A stretch of DNA of 39,815 nt from Eubacteriales Family XIII. Incertae Sedis bacterium. Lineage in GTDB: Bacteria > Bacillota > Clostridia > Peptostreptococcales > Anaerovoracaceae. Location: positions 1 to 39,815 of the forward strand of contig JAISLZ010000108.1 of the NCBI GenBank assembly GCA_031277015.1. The letters are read 5' to 3'. The first letter of the stretch is position 1. Each line of letters starts with the position of its first letter. The position numbers and the translations under genes are program-made. Positions 24,810 to 32,398 of this stretch are shown here, in pieces. Under the pieces are notes generated by a model that was given only the letters and a program-made list of their open reading frames with translations, had not been told where the DNA came from and ran no database searches.

Positions 24810-25184
24810 TCAGAACGGCAGATTGATACCTCCCGTCACCTTCTCCATCTCAGACTGCGATATCTCCTCTATTTGACGTATCGCCTCGTTGACAGCTACG
24901 ATGATGAGGTCCTGCAGCATCTCCGGGTCGTCACGGTCCATCACGTCGGGGTCAATCTTGACGGAAACGAGCTCCTTCTTTCCGTTGACCTTGACAGCTA
25001 CGGCGCCGCCGCCCGCGGTAGCTTCGGCTTCTTTCTTCTCTATCTCCTCCTGCACGGCGTCCATCTGCGCCTGCATGGCCGTGAGCTGCTGCATCTGTTG
25101 CGCCTGCTGCATCTGCATGGCTTTGCGACCACCGCCACCTCCACCTTGCGGCTTCCTGCGGCCGGCTTTCATGCCCTTACCCAT
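24810..25184 (-). CDS. ybaB: YbaB/EbfC-family nucleoid-associated protein
   Basis: This small dimeric DNA-binding protein is encoded between dnaX and recR as usual. The core (about 25-115) includes MQAQMDAVQEEIEKKE, VAVKVNGKKELVSVKIDPDV, and DLIIVAVNEAIRQIEE. The start is unusual in composition: a basic Gly-rich leader (GRRKPQGGGGGGRK) and a Gln/Met-rich stretch (MQMQQAQQMQQLTAMQ). The first 20 residues may add non-specific DNA affinity. Length is 124 aa, slightly above the family norm of about 105. Confidence 0.93.
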   Translation of the reverse strand: MGKGMKAGRRKPQGGGGGGRKAMQMQQAQQMQQLTAMQAQMDAVQEEIEKKEAEATAGGGAVAVKVNGKKELVSVKIDPDVMDRDDPEMLQDLIIVAVNEAIRQIEEISQSEMEKVTGGINLPF

Positions 25185-25237
25185 TCACGTCCTCCTTTTT
25201 TCATCATATATTCTTTCATTATATATCTGCCTATCAA

Positions 25238-26398
25238 TCAAGCACCGGGCGCTGGGCCGGAATGGCTTCCATCATTTTCCATCTTAGACATCTCCACTAT
25301 CGCTATTTCGAGTAGGACGCGGACGTGGGGCGACCATCTGCTGTCATTGAACAGCTTCGATAGACGGTAGATGCTGTCATTGATAAATTCAACACTATAG
25401 CCTGCAGAAGCACGGCCGATCTCATCGATGTTTTCCGCCGAGCGGCTGATAATCCGCCTGGGATCCTTCACGAACTTGATGAGCAGGGCGCTGTGCAGCC
25501 AGTCGATCCATTCTTCTATGACGCGTCTCTCCTCTTTGCCCTCGGCGAGCATCTCATTCACCTTGACGAGAGCTTCGGCCGTCCTGCCCACGTGAACGGC
25601 GTCTGTCAGCGCGGCTATGGCGCTATCTCCGGGGCTACCGAGAACATCGAGCACGAGCTCTCGCGTGAGGCTGCTATCGCCGGATGTCACACACTGTTCG
25701 AGCAGGCTCATGCCATCGCGGACCGAGCCGTCCGCGTTCTGGGCCAGCAGGGCAAGGGCGTCATCCGCCGCATCTATACCGAGTTTAACCGAGACGGCCT
25801 TCATCCCACCTGCAATCTCGGACGCCGCCACGCGACGGAAGTCAAAACGCTGACATCTGGACAGTATGGTCTGCGGCAGCTTGTTCGGCTCCGTCGTGCA
25901 TAGGATGAACAGGACGTTTGGCGGCGGTTCCTCAAGAGTCTTGAGCAGCGCATTGAACGCTTGCTTAGAGAACTCGTGAACTTCGTCAAATATGAAGACA
26001 CGTTTGCGGCCAAGCTGGGGCGGATATACGAGCAACTCCCTGAGATCCCGCACATCGTCAACGCTGTTGTTGGACGCGGCATCTATTTCGGCCACGTCGA
26101 CGAACACTCCGTTCTTGATCTCTACGCAGTGCTCGCAGATGCCGCATGGGCGCACCGCACCGTCCCCGGCTATCTGGCCGCTACCACCGTTCAGGCAGTT
26201 GACACCCTTCGCGAGAAGGCGCGCAATAGTTGTCTTGCCTGTACCGCGCGTGCCGCTGAACAGGTACGCATGCCCGACGTTGCCCACATGTATCTGGTTC
26301 CTGAGCACCCTTACGACATGTTGCTGGCCGAGCACCTCATCGAAGGTCTCGGGCCGGAAGCGCCGGTATATTGCGATGTACCCTTTCTGTTCTCCCAT
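25238..26398 (-). CDS. dnaX: DNA polymerase III subunit gamma (DnaX), short form
   Basis: The clamp-loader ATPase shows Walker A GTRGTGKTT (about 49-57), the zinc module C..CGICEHC, Walker B FIFDEVHEFSKQAFNALLKTLEEPP, sensor 1 CTTEPNKLPQTILSRCQRFDF and sensor 2 GSVRDGMSLLEQ. The start is the ATG at 26398 (MGEQKGYIAIYRRFRPETFDEV) with AAGG just upstream; the track start at 26551 runs into the SRP RNA gene and is wrong. At 386 aa it stops after domain III and lacks the tau-specific domains that bind DnaB and the polymerase; no continuing frame follows the stop. It lies between ffs and ybaB. Confidence 0.95.
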   Translation of the reverse strand: MGEQKGYIAIYRRFRPETFDEVLGQQHVVRVLRNQIHVGNVGHAYLFSGTRGTGKTTIARLLAKGVNCLNGGSGQIAGDGAVRPCGICEHCVEIKNGVFVDVAEIDAASNNSVDDVRDLRELLVYPPQLGRKRVFIFDEVHEFSKQAFNALLKTLEEPPPNVLFILCTTEPNKLPQTILSRCQRFDFRRVAASEIAGGMKAVSVKLGIDAADDALALLAQNADGSVRDGMSLLEQCVTSGDSSLTRELVLDVLGSPGDSAIAALTDAVHVGRTAEALVKVNEMLAEGKEERRVIEEWIDWLHSALLIKFVKDPRRIISRSAENIDEIGRASAGYSVEFINDSIYRLSKLFNDSRWSPHVRVLLEIAIVEMSKMENDGSHSGPAPGA

Positions 26399-26521
26399 TT
26401 GCCTTTCCGATTCAATCTTCCAAATCTTCCGTTGGAAATCAAGCAAGACCAAGCCTGACCGTTCCTGGCTTCGGCGCGCGAGGCTCCATGTGGCTAAGCC
26501 ACACTCCTGAACTATATGCCG

Positions 26522-26632
26522 TGGGCGAGACCGGATGTGGCTGCGGCACACAGCACGGTCCGCTTATCGCTGCTCCCTTCCGGGCCTGACGAGGTTCACG
26601 GGGCGCTGTTGCGCAGGACCCGGCCTCGCCCG
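26522..26632 (-). ncRNA. ffs: signal recognition particle RNA, small bacterial type (4.5S)
   Basis: The minus strand carries the universal SRP domain IV sequence: GTCAGGCCCGGAAGGGAGCAGC, with its GGAA tetraloop and both internal loops. The ends pair to close the hairpin (GGGCGAGGCCGG with CCGGTCTCGCCC), giving an RNA of about 110 nt. There is no room for an Alu domain between the promoter and the 5' end, so this is the short form. It lies immediately upstream of dnaX. A small inverted repeat (TGTGG..CCACA, 26489-26503) follows but lacks a T-run. Ends are set by pairing and could be off by several bases. Confidence 0.93.
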
Positions 26633-26650
26633 CGGCACATTACAGACCAT

Positions 26651-26680
26651 ATTTTAGCACATTTCGGGCGGCTTCGACAA
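26651..26680 (-). promoter_or_regulatory. promoter of the SRP RNA
   Basis: TTGTCG, an 18-bp spacer and TAAAAT end about 19 bases upstream of the predicted RNA 5' end, consistent with a sigma-70 promoter for a stable RNA. The short distance also argues against a long SRP RNA with an Alu domain. Confidence 0.55.
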
Positions 26681-26962
26681 CGACCGTGATCTTTGGGGGT
26701 AAAAACGAAGCATACCGAGGTATAACGATTTGGATTTGGCGCTTGCGCACTGTGGCTGATTAAGTGTAGGATATATATGTTGTATTGACGCGTATAAGAC
26801 ACGCATAAATAAGAGTGTGTGAAATAGAATCACGCGGCGTAGGGTATAATAATTGGTATAAAATAAAAGCGATAAGTGAGATGAAGATAGCGGGCAGGAA
26901 TAGGATTTTGAAGATTTTAATTCCAAATATTTCCATTTATGATGTTTCCAGAGGGACTAACT

Positions 26963-27106
26963 ATGGGCAATCCTTTTTCTGCCGTAACCTACAGATTTGA
27001 TCGTGTAGCGGTGACGAGCGGCAGCGCCTTGGTGAACGTGATAAATAGTACAGCAAATTATAACACTGACGCGGGCTACGAAGTTTATACTGATTTGAAA
27101 TGGTAA
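26963..27106 (+). CDS. small orphan ORF, 47 aa
   Basis: This ORF is too short for the track. It starts ATGGGC after AGAGG (8 bases) and encodes MGNPFSAVTYRFDRVAVTSG... ending NTDAGYEVYTDLKW. The residue make-up (N, T, Y, V, S; beta-like alternation) is like a piece of a secreted or structural protein, not random translation. No signal peptide is visible. I cannot name it. The surrounding 26681-27167 is otherwise AT-rich with no gene I can support; the 61-aa ORF at 26815 has no ribosome site. It may be a remnant. Confidence 0.35.
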   Translation: MGNPFSAVTYRFDRVAVTSGSALVNVINSTANYNTDAGYEVYTDLKW

Positions 27107-27134
27107 AGATGCGACACTGATGTTATTGCTGAAA

Positions 27135-27160
27135 GCAGGATTGGGGCAGTTCCATCCTGC
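27135..27160. terminator. possible bidirectional hairpin between small ORF and fumC
   Basis: GCAGGAT and ATCCTGC form a 7-bp stem around a 12-nt loop that can add two GC pairs. It lies 28 bases after the plus-strand small ORF and 8 bases beyond the fumC stop, so it could end either transcript. T-runs are short (TTTC on the minus side). Confidence 0.4.
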
Positions 27161-27167
27161 TCCAGCG

Positions 27168-28514
27168 TCAGGTCATCTCTGCGGGGCGGACGAGACCATC
27201 GTATTCCTCGCCGGTCAATAAGCCGGAGGCTATGGCCGCCTCGCGCAGGGCCAAGCACTCCGCGTGCGCCTTATTCGCGATCTCCGCCGCCCGGTCGTAG
27301 CCGATCTTAGGCGTGAGCGCCGTTACTAGCATAAGCGAACGCTCCAGATGTCTGGCGATGACGGCCTCGGCCGGCCGGATGCCGCTCGCACAGTTCGCGC
27401 GAAAGGAGCGCATGGCGTCTGCGAGCAGCCGGATAGACTGCTGGGTATTGTACGCGATGACCGGCATGTAGACGTTGAGCTGGAAGTTGCCCTGCGACGC
27501 CGCAAAGCCTATCGTGACGTCGTTGCCCATGACCTGGGAGCAGGCCATCGTAAGCGCCTCGCACTGGGTAGGATTGACCTTGCCGGGCATGATGGAGCTG
27601 CCCGGCTCGTTCGCAGGGATCGTGATCTCCCCGATGCCGCACCTCGGCCCCGAAGCCAGCATACGCACATCGTTGGCCATCTTGACCAGGTCGGCCGCGA
27701 GCGCCTTCAGAGCCCCGTGAAGATTCACTATGGCGTCTCTGCTCGTAAGCGCGTGGAACTTGTCCGGTGCGGTCACGAACGAGTGGCCCGATATCTCCGT
27801 GATCTTGGCGGCGGCCAGCTCCGCAAAACCCGGATGCGTGTTGAGACCCGTACCGACCGCCGTGCCACCGAGCGCGAGCCGCCTGACAGGCCCGATCGCG
27901 GAGAGGATCATCTCCCCCGTCTCCGAGAGCATGGCGCCCCACGCGCCTATTTCCTGCCCGAGCGTCAGCGGCGTCGCGTCCTGAAGATGCGTGCGCCCGA
28001 TCTTCACGATGTCCGCGTATTCGCGCGACAGCCTGTCAAACTCCAGCCGCAGGCCATCCAGGGCAGGTAGCAGCAAATCCTCCACGGCGCTCACCGCCGC
28101 TATGTGCATCGCCGACGGGAATGTATCGTTCGAGCTCTGCCCCCTGTTGACGTCGTCGTTCGGATGCAGCCCCGTGATATGAGCGATCACCTCGTTGACA
28201 TTCATGTTTGTCTGCGTGCCCGAGCCCGTCTGCCACACCGACAGAGGGAACTCGTCCGCCAGCTCGCCGCTGATGATCCTGTCTGCCGCCTTCGCGATCC
28301 TGCCCGCCTTGCCTTTCCCTATGGCCCCGAGATCCGCGTTCGCGAGCGCGGCGGCCTTCTTGACGACGCCAAAAGCCCGTATGACGTCCGCAGGCATCTT
28401 CTCGTCGCCGATCGCGAAGTTCGCGAGGCTGCGCTGCGTCTGCGCACCCCAAAGCCTTCCCTCCGGCACCCTGACCTCTCCCATGCTGTCCTTTTCAATC
28501 CTGTATTTTCCCAT
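27168..28514 (-). CDS. fumC: fumarate hydratase class II
   Basis: The 448-aa iron-independent fumarase interconverts fumarate and malate as a homotetramer. The signature GSSIMPGKVNPTQCEA, TGSGTQTNMNVNEVI, SSNDTFPSAMHIA and GRTHLQDATPLTLGQE are all present with normal spacing. The start is the ATG at 28514 (MGKYRIEKDSMGEV), which matches the family start; the track ORF adds 73 non-homologous residues. A perfect promoter lies so close that the message would have only about 3 leader bases. It stands alone, with unrelated orphan ORFs on the other strand on both sides. Confidence 0.96.
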   Translation of the reverse strand: MGKYRIEKDSMGEVRVPEGRLWGAQTQRSLANFAIGDEKMPADVIRAFGVVKKAAALANADLGAIGKGKAGRIAKAADRIISGELADEFPLSVWQTGSGTQTNMNVNEVIAHITGLHPNDDVNRGQSSNDTFPSAMHIAAVSAVEDLLLPALDGLRLEFDRLSREYADIVKIGRTHLQDATPLTLGQEIGAWGAMLSETGEMILSAIGPVRRLALGGTAVGTGLNTHPGFAELAAAKITEISGHSFVTAPDKFHALTSRDAIVNLHGALKALAADLVKMANDVRMLASGPRCGIGEITIPANEPGSSIMPGKVNPTQCEALTMACSQVMGNDVTIGFAASQGNFQLNVYMPVIAYNTQQSIRLLADAMRSFRANCASGIRPAEAVIARHLERSLMLVTALTPKIGYDRAAEIANKAHAECLALREAAIASGLLTGEEYDGLVRPAEMT

Positions 28515-28523
28515 AATACATCC

Positions 28524-28552
28524 ATTATATTCAGCAACCGCCCACAATGCAA
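28524..28552 (-). promoter_or_regulatory. promoter of fumC
   Basis: TTGCAT, exactly 17 bp, TATAAT. The -10 box ends 10 bases before the fumC ATG, giving a predicted leader of about three bases. A weak GGATG sits inside the promoter-to-start gap. Confidence 0.6.
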
Positions 28553-28603
28553 TGACGTTACGGCGGAATAGCGGGGACAGGTCTGTGCGCTGGACATATA
28601 TTT

Positions 28604-28617
28604 TTGCGCAAGCGCAA
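28604..28617. promoter_or_regulatory. 14-bp inverted repeat upstream of fumC promoter
   Basis: TTGCGCAAGCGCAA is an inverted repeat with a 2-bp centre, about 52 bp upstream of the fumC -35 box. Position and symmetry fit a dimeric regulator site, but no partner regulator is encoded nearby. The inner ten bases recur as GCGCTTGCGC at 26740-26749. Confidence 0.3.
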
Positions 28618-28683
28618 GTATGAATAAAAGGATAAATAAGTGGTATATAATTATTGCTGCGATAAAAGGCGCCGGGGAGATTT

Positions 28684-28977
28684 TTGCCGTATACGCGGCA
28701 GCGTAGCCGGAGACGCATTGCCGTATTGGGCATCGCCCATTATGGAATAAATAATGCACAGTACGAGTGGCCTACACATGCAAAAGGGTCGATCTTCACT
28801 TGGAATCCGGGATTACAGCGCTACTTCTATGATTACACGACGCTGGCCGGAAATCCTAATTCGTACAATATCTCCTCCGTCGTTTACAAGGATGACGATA
28901 ATCCCCAGGACGCGTTCAGGAGAAGGAATGATCCGTCCCCTTCCGGACGCGGACGCCTGACTCTTTTCTCACAATGA
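28684..28977 (+). CDS. orphan ORF, Asn/Tyr-rich, possibly a remnant
   Basis: The 97-aa ORF opens with TTG after GGGGAG. Residues about 18-80 (GINNAQYEWPTHAKGSIFTW, then YNISSVVYKDDDNPQDAF) have the composition of a secreted or surface beta protein, and the third-position pattern looks coding. The first and last 15-20 residues are Arg/Ser-rich and look non-coding. A TATAAT at 28646 and a good plus-strand terminator at 29057 bracket it, so this strand may be transcribed. I do not recognise a family; a fragment of a larger lost gene is as likely as a small gene. Confidence 0.3.
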   Translation: MPYTRQRSRRRIAVLGIAHYGINNAQYEWPTHAKGSIFTWNPGLQRYFYDYTTLAGNPNSYNISSVVYKDDDNPQDAFRRRNDPSPSGRGRLTLFSQ

Positions 28978-29056
28978 CGGTGTGCTGTTTTCGTATAGAG
29001 TTCTTCCGGGGCGATATCTATCTCGTCGCTCTATGCAACCGACATGCCGTCGGTAT

Positions 29057-29084
29057 AAGCCCTCATAAAGAGGGTTTTATTTTT
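29057..29084 (+). terminator. rho-independent terminator
   Basis: AAGCCCTC, loop ATAAA, GAGGG followed by TTTTATTTTT on the plus strand. The stem and T-run are typical. A second small hairpin (ACCGAC..GTCGGT, 29038-29053) directly precedes it. No confident gene lies upstream except the orphan ORF at 28684, so it may end that transcript or a small RNA. Confidence 0.6.
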
Positions 29085-29287
29085 CAGAGGCTCGAAGACC
29101 GTCTTTTCAGGCGGGAAGGGTCCATTTGCGCCATTTTCTATTTCACACAGGCCACCCCATAACGCCATTTCCTTAGGATACATATATCTTTATGTGCCAA
29201 ACATGATGAAATATGTTATAATAAGAGCATTCGTTACATTTATATCTAATATTTGTTTCGGGATATTGTAGTTGGGAAGGCGCGGAA

Positions 29288-30334
29288 GTGTTAATGCATC
29301 CGCGATATGGGGCAATAGAGGGCTGGTTCGATGCTCGGCATAGAACCATTGTGGAAATGGCAGTTGTAACGAAACAAAACAAATCCAAGCCAACGACCAT
29401 AATCAGAGTACTGCCGTTGACGGTTGTTTGTTGTGTAGCTGCTCTTTGGGGAATATCAGAATTTTTGTATTTTCTTACCGGAACCTCGTACTGTTACATA
29501 CCGCAGTCCATATACCGAATTTCTCATCATACGCGCAATGTCGCCGGTCTTGTCGTACGGGACAAGACAGATGAATATTACGAATACGAAGCGAAGTTCC
29601 TCTTTAATAACAGGTCAGGGCAACACGGCAAGATGAATTTCACTTTTCTGATGGATGCGGTCGAGGGTTTTGATGAAGACGCTGTGACCTTCAGCGAGCC
29701 GAACGTCACTTACGACGTGGCGGCGGCGGAAGATGGCTGGCGCAGACTGACGATCAATTGCAAGGGATTGAACGCCGACGGAGCGTTGATCGCAAAGCTA
29801 CGCTATCCGGCCGACGTGCTTGCCGTGCGCGATACGGCACCGGGATATTATAAGTGGGATATAGAAACGTACACTGAGGAAGACATCCCTGAACTGGACA
29901 GCGCGATAACGTCATTCAAAAATCCTTACGCCTGTGCGAATTGGATACGTCAAAACATCGACTATGAAAACATCGCGAAGGGGCCTCAGACCGCAGCGGA
30001 GACTTTCAGGATAAAAAAGGGGGACTGCGATGATATTGCCATATTATTTTGTTATATGACAAAAAGGCTGTTCCCCGAGATGGAACCCAGAGTCGTGGAG
30101 GGTTGGATTGCCGGGGGAGGTTACCATGCGAATGTGGCAGTCCACACGGACGCTGGGTGGTTGATGCTTGACCCGTCCCTATCGAGCGCAAGGTTTGGAG
30201 TATTCGATTTTGGGCCGTTCGTCCCATCAGGTACGATATCGACCCCCTTCCGCATAACGAACGCGTCCGGCTGCAAGATCGACGAAGGCGGGATAGATAT
30301 TTCTTTCGGAGACAGCACGGTCAGGAATGTCTGA
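29288..30334 (+). CDS. membrane-anchored transglutaminase-like protein
   Basis: The 348-aa protein has a short basic N-terminus, one membrane helix (about 38-63), a beta-rich extracellular domain (90-195) and a transglutaminase/papain-like domain. The catalytic triad can be read: Cys247 in KKGDCDDIAILF, His280 in GGGYHANVAV and Asp295 in WLMLDPS. Such proteins act as cell-envelope peptidases or cross-linking enzymes. The start is uncertain: GTG 29288 or ATG 29294 (GGAAG 5 bases upstream), with a third ATG at 29357. It stands alone and converges on the TRAP permease across a perfect hairpin. The substrate is unknown. Confidence 0.7.
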   Translation: MLMHPRYGAIEGWFDARHRTIVEMAVVTKQNKSKPTTIIRVLPLTVVCCVAALWGISEFLYFLTGTSYCYIPQSIYRISHHTRNVAGLVVRDKTDEYYEYEAKFLFNNRSGQHGKMNFTFLMDAVEGFDEDAVTFSEPNVTYDVAAAEDGWRRLTINCKGLNADGALIAKLRYPADVLAVRDTAPGYYKWDIETYTEEDIPELDSAITSFKNPYACANWIRQNIDYENIAKGPQTAAETFRIKKGDCDDIAILFCYMTKRLFPEMEPRVVEGWIAGGGYHANVAVHTDAGWLMLDPSLSSARFGVFDFGPFVPSGTISTPFRITNASGCKIDEGGIDISFGDSTVRNV

Positions 30335-30343
30335 AAATCATAT

Positions 30344-30360
30344 TTGCCACCGAGTGGCAA
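30344..30360. terminator. bidirectional hairpin between convergent genes
   Basis: TTGCCAC, loop CGA, GTGGCAA: a perfect 7-bp stem in the 30-bp gap between the transglutaminase-like gene and the TRAP permease gene. It can serve both strands. No long T-run follows. Confidence 0.45.
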
Positions 30361-30364
30361 TCCA

Positions 30365-32308
30365 TTACGCACCCAGCTTGGTCTGCCGGTTTCGACGATA
30401 TACGCGAAATTGGATCATCGACGGCACAGAGATGATAGCGATCCCTATTATATCCGTGAACACTCCGGGAATGAACAAACACATTCCGCCTATGGCGCAC
30501 AGGATTCTTTGCCAAATATTCAGAGATGAAATCATATATCCTTCAAGCGCTGCAGAAACAAAAATGATTCCTGCAAAGGCGGTACCGGCGCTCAACGCAA
30601 TTTCGATCGGCGCTCCTATCAAAAGCAACTCAGGAGAGAAAATACAGACAAACGGAATAAGAAAACACGCAATCCCAAGGCGCATTGCCTTAAAGCTGAC
30701 TTTCATTCCATCTACACCAACCATGCTGCCTGCCATATAGCTCGCAAGCGCAAACGGTGGCGTAATAAACGAAGAAATCGACATGTATAGTATAAAGAAG
30801 TGCGCTGCTATGACCGGGACACCCAGATTGACCATAGCGGGAGCCACAAGAATCGCCATCAAAATATAGCTGACGATCGGAGCCATCCCCATTCCCATAA
30901 TATAGATTGTCACAGCGGCAAGGATTGCAAGAATAAGAAGATTTCCGTGTGCCAACATCCCGAGCGATGATGACAATTTCAGGCCAAGCCCGGTAATTGT
31001 GACTGAACACATGATAATCCCTGCCGCGGCGGAAACCGCAATCGTCGGCAATGATGAAATACCCGATTCAAAAAATGCCCTCTTAATATTCGGCACAAAA
31101 TAATCACGATCTCTTTTTCTGATAAGTGCAATAATGATCATAATCCCCAATGATCTATATATTGCACCCGAAGGCGTCCATCTTACAACGAGTAGGAAAT
31201 ATATGAGGACAGCAATGGGAATGAGATAAATCCATCCTTCCCTGAGCACATTTTTTATGTGAGGGATGTCCGCCGTAGTAACCGCTTTATATTTGTGCTT
31301 TGACGCGTAGAAATCAATTTGCCAGAACACCGCGCAATAAAATAGAATAGCAGGAATAATAGCAGCCGTAACAATCGCCGCATATCCAAGGCCGGTCATC
31401 TGCCCCATCAAAAATGCAACCGCTGCCATCACCGGCGGCATGATCATGCTTCCACAGGAAGATACCGCGACCGCTGCCGCACTAAACTCCTTGTTATAAT
31501 TGAGCTTTTTCATCAACGGTAGAGTTAGCGGGCCTACAATACCGGTATTGCTAACCGGCTCGCCTGTCATTGTCGAGAACAGGCAGGAGCACAAAACTGC
31601 AACCTTCGCCGCCCCGCCCCTAAGAGAACCCATCATCGAAAGCGCTAGATCTTTATAAAAATCTCCTGCTCTGCTACAAGATAGAAATGCACCAAATGTG
31701 ATAAAAGCGATAACCATGGTTGAAATGATCTGCACGGGCATCCCGAAAATGCCTTCGGATGACAAATATAAATAACTTATGATTTTCTGTGACGAGAAAG
31801 ATGTGGTATGCATGAAGCCACTCAGATTATTCCCGAAAATCGCATATAGTATAGCAACAACCGCCACGATCACCATAGGAATCCCAACAGCCCGCCTTGC
31901 CGCCTCCAGTACAATGACAGCCAGCAACCATCCCATAATCTGTTGATAAAGTGTGTTGGTGACAGAACCAACTCCGTAAATACTTTCCCAGTTAAATCCA
32001 ACATAGAAACATAGGAAAAGGCCGATAATTCCAACCGCGAGACTGAACCAACCGATGTGGCCATCCTGATTATCTCCCTTTTTCGCCGGGAAATTTAAGA
32101 ATACCAGGAAAATACCTATCCCCGTGAAATACATCGTGTAAGATTCAGCATAGATAAAAAATATATTCGTCAGATAAGGGAACAACTCCGAATATAATAT
32201 GGCAAAAATCACAAGCGCAACTGTAAATACGAACGTCAATTTTCGCTTTAGCGATCCATGAGGCGCGGCCGCCAACGTAGAATCGGTAGGAATTATTTGC
32301 TTATCCAT
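30365..32308 (-). CDS. TRAP transporter fused permease (DctQM-type, TAXI system)
   Basis: The 647-aa membrane protein joins the small (DctQ) and large (DctM) TRAP permease parts, the usual form for transporters with a TAXI receptor. About 16-18 helices are visible. The N-terminal four (20-125) form the small domain, and the large domain carries CLFSTMTGEPVSNTGIVGPLTLPLMKK and SSCGSMIMPPVMAAVAFLMG, which line the substrate path. It imports organic anions with sodium or protons. It is the last gene of the operon, about 90 bases after the TAXI receptor with a strong hairpin between. The ligand is unknown; the neighbouring aconitase-like genes suggest a hydroxy- or unsaturated carboxylate. Confidence 0.92.
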   Translation of the reverse strand: MDKQIIPTDSTLAAAPHGSLKRKLTFVFTVALVIFAILYSELFPYLTNIFFIYAESYTMYFTGIGIFLVFLNFPAKKGDNQDGHIGWFSLAVGIIGLFLCFYVGFNWESIYGVGSVTNTLYQQIMGWLLAVIVLEAARRAVGIPMVIVAVVAILYAIFGNNLSGFMHTTSFSSQKIISYLYLSSEGIFGMPVQIISTMVIAFITFGAFLSCSRAGDFYKDLALSMMGSLRGGAAKVAVLCSCLFSTMTGEPVSNTGIVGPLTLPLMKKLNYNKEFSAAAVAVSSCGSMIMPPVMAAVAFLMGQMTGLGYAAIVTAAIIPAILFYCAVFWQIDFYASKHKYKAVTTADIPHIKNVLREGWIYLIPIAVLIYFLLVVRWTPSGAIYRSLGIMIIIALIRKRDRDYFVPNIKRAFFESGISSLPTIAVSAAAGIIMCSVTITGLGLKLSSSLGMLAHGNLLILAILAAVTIYIMGMGMAPIVSYILMAILVAPAMVNLGVPVIAAHFFILYMSISSFITPPFALASYMAGSMVGVDGMKVSFKAMRLGIACFLIPFVCIFSPELLLIGAPIEIALSAGTAFAGIIFVSAALEGYMISSLNIWQRILCAIGGMCLFIPGVFTDIIGIAIISVPSMIQFRVYRRNRQTKLGA

Positions 32309-32358
32309 CGTTTAGCCCTCGCTTTTTATGAAGCATTGAAAGCGCTGATTCCGTTTAC

Positions 32359-32389
32359 GCCCCGCCGGCCGGTCATATGCCGGCGGGGC
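32359..32389 (-). other. 11-bp intercistronic stem-loop after the TAXI receptor gene
   Basis: GCCCCGCCGGC / GCCGGCGGGGC pairs perfectly over 11 bp around a 9-nt loop, between the receptor stop (32399) and the permease start (32308). No U-run follows, so mRNA stabilisation of the receptor message or partial termination is more likely than full termination. It parallels the hairpin at 6598-6623. Confidence 0.7.
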
Positions 32390-32398
32390 AACGATATT

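Noticed and set aside
26399-26551. N-terminal 51 residues of the track's DnaX ORF
   Set aside because: They extend into the SRP RNA gene and do not match DnaX; MGEQKGYIAIYRRFRPETF is the family start.
26815-27000. 61-aa plus-strand ORF before the 47-codon ORF
   Set aside because: No ribosome binding site and AT-driven composition. The downstream ATG at 26963 in another frame has a better site.
28515-28733. N-terminal 73 residues of the track's fumarase ORF
   Set aside because: They cover the fumC promoter and show no fumarase similarity.
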